From the NCBI GenBank assembly GCA_039917615.1, contig JBDSJD010000017.1, positions 62,001 through 126,000 on the forward strand: a stretch of 64,000 bases of DNA, given 5' to 3'. This document shows, one piece after another, positions 24,734 through 34,011 of the stretch. The notes beneath the pieces were generated by a model, which searched no databases, was not told the DNA's origin, and worked only from the letters and a program-made list of their open reading frames with translations. This DNA is from ZC4RG30 sp039917615 (lineage in GTDB: Bacteria > Pseudomonadota > Gammaproteobacteria > Steroidobacterales > Steroidobacteraceae). The position numbers were made by a program, and so were the translations under genes. Within the stretch, counting starts at the first letter, position 1. Every line of letters starts with the position of its first letter.

Positions 24734-26013
24734 CCGCGCTGGCGAAGCTCCCCCAGGTTGGCCCAGACCTTGCGGAAAGCATCAACCACCAGGGCGGTTT
24801 CGGCTTGCGTGAACTCGTGCGCGCAAATATTTAGCGAAATAAACTCGCACTCGTGCAGCCGCTCGGCAACCGGACAGGGCTGCGTCGATGGTCGCTTCGG
24901 TTGGCCTTCCAGGCCTGACCATGGAAACCCGGATGTGCCATAGGCGATACCATTTCTGAACAATGGGAAACGATGCACATTCTGGTAGCCGACCCCCAGC
25001 CCCGTGACGCCCTCTGCCCGCAGCGCCCCTGCCAGATCGACTCGCGAAACACCGATGCGTGCGATATCGAGCCTCATGCCAAGCATGTAATAGACGTGCG
25101 TGTTGCCGGGGGCCACGTGCGCGAGATCAAGACCCTCGAGCCCTTGCAATCCCTCGCGGAGCTGTTCGACGACGCGCTGACGCGAGGCTACTTTGGAAGC
25201 AAGCTTGCGCAGTTGCTCGCGGGCGATGGCGGCTTCGATCTCCCCCAACCTGAAATTGAAGCCGAGAATATTACGCAGTTCGCCCGGTTCCTCACTTTCA
25301 ATCACGGCTTCGCCGTGGTTGCGGATGAGTTGGGCCCGGCGCGCGAGGCGGTCGTCGTTCGTGACGATGATACCGCCCTCGCCGGAATGAATATGCTTGT
25401 GGTAGTTCAAACTGTACCCGCCGATATCCGCCACGGTGCCGGCATAGGCCTTGCCGATGCGTGCGCCCGGGGCCTGGGCGGTGTCACTGATGATCTTGAG
25501 ATTGTGCCTGACAGCAATGGCGCGCAGTGCAGGGAGGTCAGCTGACTGACCAAAGATGTCAACGGCCATGATCGCACGGGTCCGAGGTGTGATTGCAGCC
25601 TCCACCGCACGTGGATCGATATTGTACGTCTCTGGATCGATATCGGCGAACACTGGGATGGCGTTCCACATCAATATGGCCGTAGCCGAAGCCACCATGG
25701 TCCATGGAGTGACAATGATCTCATCGCCAGGCTCGATGTCTAATACGCCAACGGCCGTGATGAGACCCGAGGTCCATGAATTCACGGCGATGGCATGCTT
25801 CACACCGAAATAGGTGGCGGCCTCCGCCTCAAGCGCCCGCACTTCGGGACCCCCCATGAATGCCTCGCCGCGGGCGCCGATATAGGCCGATAGCACGCCA
25901 CTTTTCAGCACGCGACTTGCTGCAACGGCTTCCTCTTCGCCCAGGCTTCTGTACGCGGGAAACGGTTCGCGAATGACGGGTTCACCGCCGTGAATGGCTA
26001 GTCTCTGTGTCAT
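24730..26013 (-). CDS. DegT/DnrJ/EryC1/StrS aminotransferase
   Basis: This 427-residue PLP enzyme belongs to the sugar aminotransferase family. The PLP lysine is K206 in SLNYHKHIHSGEGG, the cofactor Asp is in KIISDTAQAPGA, and the active-site start NSWTSGLITAVG is present. It transfers an amino group, usually from glutamate, to a keto-sugar. It is distinct from PseC at 30456-31607, so a second amino sugar or amino substituent is implied. It has 4-base overlaps with the Gfo/Idh gene upstream, which may supply the keto-sugar, and the GNAT gene downstream. Confidence 0.9.
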   Translation of the reverse strand: MTQRLAIHGGEPVIREPFPAYRSLGEEEAVAASRVLKSGVLSAYIGARGEAFMGGPEVRALEAEAATYFGVKHAIAVNSWTSGLITAVGVLDIEPGDEIIVTPWTMVASATAILMWNAIPVFADIDPETYNIDPRAVEAAITPRTRAIMAVDIFGQSADLPALRAIAVRHNLKIISDTAQAPGARIGKAYAGTVADIGGYSLNYHKHIHSGEGGIIVTNDDRLARRAQLIRNHGEAVIESEEPGELRNILGFNFRLGEIEAAIAREQLRKLASKVASRQRVVEQLREGLQGLEGLDLAHVAPGNTHVYYMLGMRLDIARIGVSRVDLAGALRAEGVTGLGVGYQNVHRFPLFRNGIAYGTSGFPWSGLEGQPKRPSTQPCPVAERLHECEFISLNICAHEFTQAETALVVDAFRKVWANLGELRQRG

Positions 26014-27014
26014 ATCCTTTTCACTACTTCACAACCACCGCCACCTGCGAGTGAGCGATGAATCGCATCAACCACGGCAAGCGCTGCGACGCCATCGGCC
26101 CCGGTGCATTGCGGCGCACGATGGCCGCGGAGCGCGTCGATCACGTCGTCGACCAAGTGTAGTGCAACGTCACGGAATCCGCTGACCATGCGCGTCGGCG
26201 ATGCAAGCATCAGGTATCCGGAATAGCGCGCGCTCGGAAGCACGTCGCACCAGGTAATATCCTCGCCCGATCCCCTGAGACTCACCCGCGCGCGACTGCC
26301 GATAACGTCCATCTCGAAAATCGTGTAGTGCCGCTCGTCGAGCGCTGTCAGATAGCCTTGAGCCCCATCCGCGAACTCGATCCGCACGTGACAATTGGGA
26401 TCGCCACCACGCGTTGGATCACCGGCAGCTTCCCAGGCAGTCACGGTTTCGATCTCGCCCACTAGCCAGCGCGCGAGATCGAACCAATGGGTGCCATTGT
26501 GCGCCACGCCCTTGCCGTACGCACCGAGCACGGCCTGCACGGAACCGAGCTCACCCGAGGCGATTCGCTCCCGTATGGCGACATGACTGTGTGCAAAACG
26601 ACGGCTGTAATTTACAGCAAGCACGACACCCGCGCGGTGCGCAGCCGCGACGAGCCCGGCGGCGCTCTCAGCATCGCTCGCGAGTGGCTTCTCCGCGATG
26701 ATCGCCCGAATACCGGAGCAACCGAGCAATTCTCCAATGACCTCGGCGTGTGTGGCATCCGGAGTGCAGACACTGACAATCTCGGGACGGGTCTCGCGCA
26801 CAAGGTCGCGTATGGATGAATGTCCCGAAACGAGTCCCCAACGCAGCGCCGCGCGCGCGGCGCGCAGCGCATCTGCATCGCAGACACCAACAAGCGTCGC
26901 ACCCTCGCACGCCGCATAGGCGCCAGCATGCGATTGCACACCGTCGGCCAGTGGATCGTCTGCCACCTCCGACCCTATCCAACCACAACCGATAACTGCC
27001 GCGCGCAGGTTCAT
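26010..27014 (-). CDS. Gfo/Idh/MocA-family oxidoreductase
   Basis: This 334-residue protein has the NAD(P) motif AAVIGCGWIGSE at the N-terminus and EKPLASDAES near residue 110, which is the family's catalytic Lys motif. The start codon overlaps the pseI stop by one base (TAATG). With the aminotransferase immediately downstream it forms an oxidise-then-aminate pair, as in WlbA/WlbE-type pathways. The substrate is inferred, not shown. Confidence 0.85.
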   Translation of the reverse strand: MNLRAAVIGCGWIGSEVADDPLADGVQSHAGAYAACEGATLVGVCDADALRAARAALRWGLVSGHSSIRDLVRETRPEIVSVCTPDATHAEVIGELLGCSGIRAIIAEKPLASDAESAAGLVAAAHRAGVVLAVNYSRRFAHSHVAIRERIASGELGSVQAVLGAYGKGVAHNGTHWFDLARWLVGEIETVTAWEAAGDPTRGGDPNCHVRIEFADGAQGYLTALDERHYTIFEMDVIGSRARVSLRGSGEDITWCDVLPSARYSGYLMLASPTRMVSGFRDVALHLVDDVIDALRGHRAPQCTGADGVAALAVVDAIHRSLAGGGGCEVVKRI

Positions 27015-28057
27015 TAGCCGATGAGTTCCCAGGCCATAGGCGTACCGCGTCTGACGTCCTGATTGACCCGCTTGCCGAGCAGTACCTCAAGATACTGGGG
27101 AGACAACCCGTATCCCGGACGAATGGCGCGCAGATTCTCCGCCGTGAAGACGTCCCCTGCAGCGAGATCCGCACACACATAAAGGCTGCGGCGGAAAATG
27201 AGTGACGGCCGTTCCTCAGCCGTAGGCTCGGACTGCACGCCGCCCAAGGCCTGCCAGGCCGTCCGGCTGCCGGTCACGAGGTCAGCGAGCTCGGCAGGCT
27301 CTAGCGAAAATGCCGAATCGACGCCCCCGTCGGAGCGGCGCAGCGTCACATGCTTCTCGACCATGACCGATCCAAGTGCGACGCTCGCGATGGCCGCAGC
27401 GGTGCCCATCGTGTGGTCGGACAGGCCAACTTCGCAGCCGAACAGTTCGCGCAAGTAAGGAATCGTGCGCAGATTGGACGCCGTGGGATCCGCGGGGTAG
27501 TTGCTCGTGCACTTGAGCAGCACGAGATCCTTGCATCCCGCCTCGCGTGCCGCGTGAACCGCAAGCTGGATCTCAGCGATGCTGGCGAGACCAGTTGAGA
27601 TCACCACCGGCTTGCCCGTGCCCGCGACGCGCCGGATCAACGCCAGATCGCGATTCTCGAAGGAGGCGATCTTGTAAGCTGGCGCATCGAGTGATTCCAG
27701 AAAATCAACTGCCGTAGCGTCGAACGGACTGCTAAACGGAACAAGCCCATGCTTGCGCGCACGTTCAAACAGCGGGACATGCCATTCCCAGGGAGTGTGC
27801 GCCTCCTGGTAGAGTTCAAAGAGATTGCGCCCATGCCAGAGACTGCGGGGATTATCGATGACGAACTCCCGTTCGGCGATATCAAGCGTCATCGTGGCAG
27901 CCGTGTACGTCTGCAGCTTGAGCGCATGCGCGCCACTCGCCGCGATTGCATCCACAATCTCGAGCGCGCGATCGAGCGAACCGTTGTGGTTACCAGACAG
28001 CTCTGCTACCACGATGGGTGGTGCGCCCGTGCCGAGCTCCAGATGGCCGAACTTCAT
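27014..28057 (-). CDS. pseI: Pseudaminic acid synthase
   Basis: This 347-residue NeuB-family enzyme condenses a 6-deoxy-hexosamine with phosphoenolpyruvate to form the nine-carbon acid. The TIM barrel carries VAELSGNHNGSL, ALKLQTYTA, PFSSPFDATAVDFLE, YKIASFE, VISTGLAS and VGLSDHTMG, and the C-terminal antifreeze-like SAF domain (FRRSLYV to GKRV) is present. VEKHVTLRR matches the PseI subgroup. The flanking pseG, pseF, pseC and pseB genes support PseI over NeuB or LegI. It has an ATGA overlap with pseG. Confidence 0.92.
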   Translation of the reverse strand: MKFGHLELGTGAPPIVVAELSGNHNGSLDRALEIVDAIAASGAHALKLQTYTAATMTLDIAEREFVIDNPRSLWHGRNLFELYQEAHTPWEWHVPLFERARKHGLVPFSSPFDATAVDFLESLDAPAYKIASFENRDLALIRRVAGTGKPVVISTGLASIAEIQLAVHAAREAGCKDLVLLKCTSNYPADPTASNLRTIPYLRELFGCEVGLSDHTMGTAAAIASVALGSVMVEKHVTLRRSDGGVDSAFSLEPAELADLVTGSRTAWQALGGVQSEPTAEERPSLIFRRSLYVCADLAAGDVFTAENLRAIRPGYGLSPQYLEVLLGKRVNQDVRRGTPMAWELIG

Positions 28058-29748
28058 GATGGCGACTTCCCTTTCCGAATCGTCAATACATACCGATGAC
28101 CGCGATGATCGAGGTACGCAGGATACCGGGCATTATCCACGACGCGCAGCAGATCGAACTGTGCGGCAATTGTTGCGTGCGGATCAAGCTCGCTGTCGGC
28201 CGCGGACCGCCGCGGATGGTAGCTCGGAACTCCACTCTGCTCGCGCGAGGATGGCGTGCCGTGGGCACAGGAGGTGGCGAAGGTGACGCAGAGCCGCTCG
28301 ATCACCTGACCAAGCACCTGCTGCATCTCCGGAAGCAACTCATGGCCTTCGAAATTGAGTGTCTCCTGGAGGTAGATGACGCCTGCATCGACTTTCTCCG
28401 TTGCTTCGATCAGAGAGACGACGATGCAATTGGCGCCGCTCGAGATCTCCCAGGCGAGCGGAGACCATCCGCGACCGCGGGGCAGATCGCTCGCATGCGC
28501 CACTACCGTGTGGCGATAACGCGCTCGAAAGTCGGCATCGACAATCTGCCCCCAACTCAACAGGATGCACACATCGGCCGGTGGCGCATCTGCGGCATCG
28601 TGCGCGATCAGAACCGTGTGGCCCGACCGCCGAAGCGCTTCCCGCAGCGCGTGAAGACTTTCACTAATCCAGGCGCTGCGTTCGGCAAGTACCACCACAA
28701 TCACGCCTGCGCCGGTCGTCGTGGCCTCGGATGGCGGCTCGAGCAATGCAGCGGCGACGCGTTCAGCACCCAGCCCGTCCACGAGCCCGGCGTTTGCCGC
28801 CGGCGCAACCAACAGCGAACGCAGCGCGCTAGCATAGTCCGACGGCGTGACCTGACCCGCGTCACCAATCCACCGCACCATGCCCGCAGAGGCAAGCGCG
28901 GCTGTGAATTCCCGTTGGTTGTCAGCCACGGTCACAACTGCAGTCGGCAGCTCAAGTGCCAGACGCTCCCAGGTGGCGGTACCGCCGGCTCCGAGCGCCA
29001 CATCGGCCCGAAACATGAGTCCGGCAAGCGTACCGAGTGGACGATGCACGACGATACCGTCCCGCTCTCGCGCCAAAGCCCTAATCCCCTCTGGATCGGG
29101 ATGATTCCGCCCGACAACCACATCAACAGCGAGTCCGGCGAACTCCGGTTGCAATAGAGCCGCTACTGCCTTCGAAGTTTCGTTGGTTGCATCGGAACCA
29201 CCAAAGAACACCAGTACACGTCGCGGCGCACCGCGCGGCCCAAGCATTTCGCGCAGCATCGCGTACTCGCGCTGCACCAGCGCATAGCGCGGACCCTGCA
29301 GCAATCGACAGGGTCGGGGAACCAGATTCTCGTAGCGGCGCTGCCCTGCCGTGCCATGGAAATTCTGGTCGAGCAACAAATCGCAGTCATGCAAGCGATC
29401 AGCAAGATCGTCGAGCACCATGATGCGTCCGACGACATCGCGCTGTGCGCTCTCGAATGCAGCATCGAGCCCGTAGTGATCGACGACAAGCCATTGGGCC
29501 GCATGCTGCGTCAGCAGCTTGCGGGTCGCGGCCGCGTCGTCATCGTTGGCATCGAGCAGCTCGACCCCGAAGCCGGCCGATTCTATGAGTTCGGCGAAAT
29601 GCCCGGCGACATTGCGACAGATAAAGTTTGCATGCGCGCCTCTTCGGGAGAGCTCGCTCGCCAAGGTCAGGCAGCGAACTACGTGACCGGATCCAATCTG
29701 CTGGCCACCGTCCACACGAAACACGACGCTTGCGCTCGGATCAACCAA
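28054..29748 (-). CDS. pseG: PseG nucleotide-sugar hydrolase fused to a formyltransferase-like domain
   Basis: This is a 564-residue two-domain protein. Residues 1-340 are PseG, which removes UDP from the diacetamido-trideoxy-altrose: FRVDGGQQIGSGHVVRCLTLA with the catalytic H22, then FFGGSDATNE and ALGAGGTATWERL. Residues 348-564 form a formyltransferase-like domain: SWGQIVDADF, then AHASDLPRGRGWSPLAW with H418, and EKVDAG with D454. The Asn normally two residues before the His in formyltransferases is V416 here. The C-terminal part (AADSELDPHATIAAQFDLLRV region) matches a tail seen in formyltransferase-like proteins of nonulosonate loci. It may N-formylate the sugar or bind an acyl donor. 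Confidence 0.9.
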   Translation of the reverse strand: MVDPSASVVFRVDGGQQIGSGHVVRCLTLASELSRRGAHANFICRNVAGHFAELIESAGFGVELLDANDDDAAATRKLLTQHAAQWLVVDHYGLDAAFESAQRDVVGRIMVLDDLADRLHDCDLLLDQNFHGTAGQRRYENLVPRPCRLLQGPRYALVQREYAMLREMLGPRGAPRRVLVFFGGSDATNETSKAVAALLQPEFAGLAVDVVVGRNHPDPEGIRALARERDGIVVHRPLGTLAGLMFRADVALGAGGTATWERLALELPTAVVTVADNQREFTAALASAGMVRWIGDAGQVTPSDYASALRSLLVAPAANAGLVDGLGAERVAAALLEPPSEATTTGAGVIVVVLAERSAWISESLHALREALRRSGHTVLIAHDAADAPPADVCILLSWGQIVDADFRARYRHTVVAHASDLPRGRGWSPLAWEISSGANCIVVSLIEATEKVDAGVIYLQETLNFEGHELLPEMQQVLGQVIERLCVTFATSCAHGTPSSREQSGVPSYHPRRSAADSELDPHATIAAQFDLLRVVDNARYPAYLDHRGHRYVLTIRKGKSPS

Positions 29749-30463
29749 TGCGGGGCTCTTTCTGCAGCAATTGGAATATCATCTCGGCGCGCTCCCAGTC
29801 CTCAAGTGTGTCGATGTCCTGGACTCGCCAGCGAGGAAGCTCGAGCATGGCGGAGCGGTGGCCGAAGAATGGCCTGCCCTCAAGCCATGCAGCGCGGGTA
29901 CCAAAGTAGAACTGCCCCGCATCGTGAAAGGCGGGCTCGAGATCCTGAGAACGCGTCAGTCGATGCTCCAGCTGGAACATTTCACAACGTCCGTCAGGCG
30001 TACGTCGCAACGCTCGCTGGATCGGAAAGCCGAAGGAAGTCGCCGTAAAAACGAAGTCGAGGTCGCTCGAACCGAGCAACTCGCGAGCACGCGTGTAGTC
30101 CTCGGGTCGCGACAGTACGGCTGCCGGATAGACACAACAGACACTTGCAGTGGTGACGCCCAGGGCTTCCATTTCGCGGATCGCATGGGCAATCACGGGC
30201 AATGTCGCGGCCATATCATTCGAAAGCTCCGGGGGCCGACGGAACGGCACAAGCGCACCCGCCTGTGTAGCAATGGCTGCGATCTCGTCGTCATCCGTGG
30301 AAACCACGATTCCCGAGAACGCCCCGGATGCCTGAAGCAGGCCCACCGTTCGGGCAAGCATCGGCATGCCAAGAAACGCCTTGATGTTCTTGCGTGGAAC
30401 ACGCTTGCTGCCACCGCGGGCGGGAATGATCGCGAGCGCGTCTTGCCGTACAGGCTCAGACAT
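29741..30463 (-). CDS. pseF: Pseudaminic acid cytidylyltransferase
   Basis: This 240-residue protein activates pseudaminic acid with CTP to give CMP-Pse. The nucleotide-binding start AIIPARGGSKRVPRKNIK is intact, followed by VSTDDDEIAAIA and YPAAVLSRPEDY, as in NeuA/PseF enzymes. I choose the ATG at 30463, which gives an 8-base overlap with pseC; the ATG at 30502 would overlap by 47 bases and add 13 unconserved residues. It overlaps pseG by 8 bases. Confidence 0.92.
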   Translation of the reverse strand: MSEPVRQDALAIIPARGGSKRVPRKNIKAFLGMPMLARTVGLLQASGAFSGIVVSTDDDEIAAIATQAGALVPFRRPPELSNDMAATLPVIAHAIREMEALGVTTASVCCVYPAAVLSRPEDYTRARELLGSSDLDFVFTATSFGFPIQRALRRTPDGRCEMFQLEHRLTRSQDLEPAFHDAGQFYFGTRAAWLEGRPFFGHRSAMLELPRWRVQDIDTLEDWERAEMIFQLLQKEPRIG

Positions 30464-31607
30464 ATCGGCGCACGCTCGCACTGACTTTCTCGATGACGAC
30501 ATTCTGATCTTCGTCAGTGAGCCCGTGCCACATGGGCAGTGATAGCAGCCCTTGGTATGCGCCTTCGGCGACAGGGCACAGGCCCTGACGGTAGCCCAGA
30601 CCGCGATAGTAGGAGTGAAGGTAAACTGGCAGATAGTGGACGTTCACGCCGATTCCACCGGCGCGCAGCTCATTGTAGACAGCGAGACGGCGCGACTCGA
30701 CATTCGCGCCAGCGAGCCGGACCGCGTACAGATGCCAAGCATTACGACGGTCTACAGGCTCGGCCTGCAGCGTGAACCCCGTGAACCCTGCGAAAGCTTT
30801 ACTGTAGGTGGAAGCGATGGCTCGGCGCCGTTCAAGCGAGGTCGGCAAGCGTCGCAACTGCGACAAACCAAGTGCACATTGAATATCGTTCAGCCGGTAA
30901 TTGAATCCGAGCTCGGTCATGTCGTAACGCCACGTACCTTGCTGCTCGCGCTGCCGGTGATCGGTGCCAATCCCATGATTGCGCAATCGGCGCATGCGCT
31001 CCGCGAGCGTGGCGTCGTTCGTTGTAACGAGGCCGCCTTCTCCGGTGGTCAGGTGCTTGACTGGGTGAAAACTGAATGCCGACAGATGAGCGATTCCGCC
31101 GACACGGCGCCCCCGATACTGGGCGCCAGGCGCGTGGCATGCATCCTCGACTAGCAGCAGACCGTGCCTTGCGCAGAGCGCAAGCAGTTCGTCGAGGTCC
31201 GCCGGGAGGCCAGCATAGTCCACCGCAACGATGGCGCGCGTGCGCGACGTGATCAACGAAGCTGCGTGTACCGGATCAATGGTCAGAGTATCGGAACGCA
31301 CGTCGGCAAACACGACATCGGCCCCGACGTAGCGAACACAATTGGCGCTCGCTGCGAACGTCAGCGCTGGCACAATGACTTCATCGCCCGGGCCGATTCC
31401 CGCGGCGAGCATGCACAAGTGCAGCGCCGCAGTGCCGTTGGCAACAGCCACTCCATGCGCGGCCCCAACGAACTCGGTGAATGCCGCCTCAAACGTCGGC
31501 ACCATCGGACCGGTCGTCAACCAGTCGCTACGTAGCACGTCGACGACAGCGGCGACGTCCTCATCTTCGATGACTTGCCGGCCGTATGGAATGAAGTTAC
31601 TTGTCAT
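30456..31607 (-). CDS. pseC: UDP-4-keto-6-deoxy-sugar transaminase PseC
   Basis: This 383-residue DegT-family aminotransferase acts on the product of PseB to make UDP-4-amino-4,6-dideoxy-N-acetyl-altrosamine. It begins IPYGRQVIEDEDVAAVVDVLRS, typical of PseC. The PLP lysine is K184 in FSFHPVKHLTTGEGG, and the cofactor Asp lies in LLVEDACHAPGA. It is encoded directly after pseB with an 11-base overlap. Confidence 0.94.
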   Translation of the reverse strand: MTSNFIPYGRQVIEDEDVAAVVDVLRSDWLTTGPMVPTFEAAFTEFVGAAHGVAVANGTAALHLCMLAAGIGPGDEVIVPALTFAASANCVRYVGADVVFADVRSDTLTIDPVHAASLITSRTRAIVAVDYAGLPADLDELLALCARHGLLLVEDACHAPGAQYRGRRVGGIAHLSAFSFHPVKHLTTGEGGLVTTNDATLAERMRRLRNHGIGTDHRQREQQGTWRYDMTELGFNYRLNDIQCALGLSQLRRLPTSLERRRAIASTYSKAFAGFTGFTLQAEPVDRRNAWHLYAVRLAGANVESRRLAVYNELRAGGIGVNVHYLPVYLHSYYRGLGYRQGLCPVAEGAYQGLLSLPMWHGLTDEDQNVVIEKVSASVRRYV

Positions 31608-32607
31608 GCATTTCGCGCGCCACGAGGGCGCGCAATTCGTCCATGGTCAGGAAGTGACTGTTCGAATCGCTGCTGTATGAGAATCCATATTCGCTACGCC
31701 GGCCAGGTTTCGCGTTGGTTTCATGCAGGAATCGGTCGCTATCCCACAGCGGCATTGAGGGCAGGATCACGAAGTAGTCGTCGAACTCCACCGTGCCGAG
31801 CGCATCCGTACTTGTGATCATTTCTTCGTGCAGCTTCTCGCCGGGACGGATACCCACGATCTCGGTGCGGGCCTCGGGCGCGACGGCCTTCGCAACATCC
31901 ATAATGCGATATGACGGAATGCGAGGCACGAATAGTTCACCGCCCCACATTCGTTCCAGGCAAGAAATCACGAAGTCCACGCCCTCTTGCAGAGTGATAT
32001 TGAAGCGAGTCATGCGCTCGTCGGTGATCGGCAGCACTCCGCTCGCACGCTTCTGAAGGAAGAACGGGATTACGGATCCGCGGCTTCCCATGACATTGCC
32101 ATAGCGAACCACGGCGAAACGTACGTCACGGCCGCCCTTGTGATTATTCGCGGCGATGAACAGCTTGTCGGAAACGAGCTTGGTTGCACCGTACAAATTG
32201 ATGGGCGCGGCCGCCTTGTCGGTGCTGAGAGCGATCACGCGCTTAACCCCTGTTTCGAGCGCCGCGTTGATAACGTTCTCGGCGCCCAGAATATTGGTCT
32301 TCACCGCCTCGAACGGGTTGTATTCGGCCGCGGGGACCTGTTTGAGCGCAGCCGCGTGAATTACCACGTCCACGCCTTCCATGGCCTTGCGCAGCCGACC
32401 GGCGTCACGCACGTCGCCAAGGAACCAACGCATGCGTGAACGCTGCGAGACATAGGGCTCGCGCTGCTGCATTTCGAACTGCTTGAGCTCGTCGCGGCTG
32501 TAGATGATGAGGCGCGCCAGTGAGTACCGCTCCAGTACCGTGCGTGCGAAACGGTCGCCAAACGAGCCCGTGCCGCCAGTAATCAAGACCGACTTGTCCG
32601 AGAGCAT
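31597..32607 (-). CDS. pseB: UDP-GlcNAc 4,6-dehydratase (inverting) PseB
   Basis: This 336-residue short-chain dehydrogenase carries out the first step of pseudaminic acid synthesis. The NADP motif is TGGTGSFGDRF (10-20). The catalytic residues D130, K131 and Y139 lie in STDKAAAPINLYGATK, the modified triad of inverting dehydratases. The C-terminal region (RPGEKLHEEMIT) matches FlaA1/PseB. No flagellar genes are nearby, so the product most likely goes into surface polysaccharide. Confidence 0.95.
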   Translation of the reverse strand: MLSDKSVLITGGTGSFGDRFARTVLERYSLARLIIYSRDELKQFEMQQREPYVSQRSRMRWFLGDVRDAGRLRKAMEGVDVVIHAAALKQVPAAEYNPFEAVKTNILGAENVINAALETGVKRVIALSTDKAAAPINLYGATKLVSDKLFIAANNHKGGRDVRFAVVRYGNVMGSRGSVIPFFLQKRASGVLPITDERMTRFNITLQEGVDFVISCLERMWGGELFVPRIPSYRIMDVAKAVAPEARTEIVGIRPGEKLHEEMITSTDALGTVEFDDYFVILPSMPLWDSDRFLHETNAKPGRRSEYGFSYSSDSNSHFLTMDELRALVAREMHDK

Positions 32608-32650
32608 ATCTTTCCTAAATTGAATTGAACTTCATGAATGCCGGTGCGGA

Positions 32651-33532
32651 CTAGCGCCGGTTCGATGGCCGGCGCCAGGCGCGCCACAATGCCAGCGCGA
32701 CGCCGAGCATGCTGCCTGCAATAAATCCTATCGCGATGAGCGCAAGCTTCTTCGGCCTAACCGGTTCATCCGCGTCTGCTGGCAAAGCACGATCGACGAC
32801 TCTGAAAGCGTATTCCTCGGTCACGTTGGCAAGCATGCGCTGCTTGATCTGTGACTCCATGAGCCGGCTGATCGCATCGCGCGTCTCAATGGCAACCGTG
32901 GTCTGCAGCTCGCGCTCAAGAAAACCAAGGGACTTGACCGCCTTTGACATGGCGCGCCTGCGCATCTCTTCATTTATCCGGGCAACCAGCTTGTTGGCCC
33001 AATCAGCTGCCTGCTCCCGGTCGTGCCAATCGATGTTGAGCGTGGTGAAGCCGGTCTTCTTGTCCTGCTGTACGCTTCGAATAGCCGTATGGAATCTGCG
33101 GTAGGCTTTCGCATAGGTCGGCCGCTGGCCTTCGGGAACGTTCCATTCGCCTTTCACGGTGTCCCACAGCTTGGGGTAAAGCCGCGGCAAGACTGCCTCT
33201 TCACGCAGAAACCGCTCCGTGAATTCCCGCGAACGCAGCACGGCAAGCGCCTCTTCGGTTCCCGCGCCTTGACCGCCACCGACTCCGGCAAGCGCCGCGA
33301 TGCCGCCAAGCTGGCCGAGCGCCGAGCCTAAATTGAGTCCGTCTTCGTTCGCAGCGGGCGCGAGTATCGTCGAAGCGCGATACACCGGCGTCGCAACAGA
33401 GACGTATGCGATGGCCAGCGCTGTGCACACCACTATGCTGGCGATGATCCACCACCGTTTTAGACTCAGCGCGGTGAAAAGCTCGCGCAAGTCGATAGCA
33501 TCGTTCCCATATGCTTGGCGCTCTTCAAGCAT
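32651..33532 (-). CDS. wzz: Wzz-family chain-length determinant
   Basis: This 293-residue inner-membrane protein controls polymer length. TM1 lies near residues 33-52 (WWIIASIVVCTALAIAYVSV), then VYRASTILAP, the segment LGQLGGIAALAGVGGGQ, a coiled periplasmic region, a Pro-containing PVRPKK just before TM2 (about 262-284), and a short basic tail. No Walker motifs follow, so it is not a BY-kinase fusion. It is the first gene of the minus-strand pse/amidotransferase operon. A fragment of a paralog lies at 45549-45680. Confidence 0.9.
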   Translation of the reverse strand: MLEERQAYGNDAIDLRELFTALSLKRWWIIASIVVCTALAIAYVSVATPVYRASTILAPAANEDGLNLGSALGQLGGIAALAGVGGGQGAGTEEALAVLRSREFTERFLREEAVLPRLYPKLWDTVKGEWNVPEGQRPTYAKAYRRFHTAIRSVQQDKKTGFTTLNIDWHDREQAADWANKLVARINEEMRRRAMSKAVKSLGFLERELQTTVAIETRDAISRLMESQIKQRMLANVTEEYAFRVVDRALPADADEPVRPKKLALIAIGFIAGSMLGVALALWRAWRRPSNRR

Positions 33533-34011
33533 CAGGAAGCAGAAATTCTGATGGGAACGCTATGAGCCACCACTTTCACCACACCTGAATTCACGAATGG
33601 CACGTTTATAATCAATATCTTACGCATCAATTCCCTTGTTACAGCATGAGAAAACCGTACACAGCCTCCCCCGGTCGACCTGGCACCTCGATTCTACATT
33701 GTCGATCACGGCTGGCGCAGCCTTCCATCTGGTTCACTTTGTCCCGGCACACTCGGCTAAATGACACGCGATGGCATCACCGTCGCATGGTACCGCGATA
33801 TGGCGGGAAACCTGCTTCCCAGCGGGGTGAATGCCGGACGCCCTGGAATGAATGAAGAGATCCTGGTTTACCCCGCGCGGGACTGCATCGTCATCGTGGT
33901 GGCGCTGGTCAGGCCGCAGTGTCGCCACGCTTGTGGCGGTTGATTGAGAGACCTACATTGGAGACTACACGGCAAACGCTCGAAAGAAATAGACCAGAAG
34001 GAGTTTCCGAT
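33533..34011. other. Divergent intergenic region between wzz and the kelch lipoprotein
   Basis: This stretch of about 480 bases has no convincing gene. It must carry the promoter of the long wzz-pse operon leftward and of the lipoprotein rightward. The AT-rich part at 33595-33640 contains -10-like hexamers on the minus strand but no well-spaced pair that I trust. No JUMPstart/ops element (GGCGGTAG) is present. A purine-rich AGAAGGAG just before 34012 is the ribosome site of the lipoprotein. Confidence 0.5.

Noticed and set aside
33533..34011. JUMPstart/ops element upstream of the capsule operon
   Set aside because: I looked for GGCGGTAG-like sequence on both strands and found none here. A match to part of it near 4569 lies inside the xylosidase/transporter genes and has no link to the locus.
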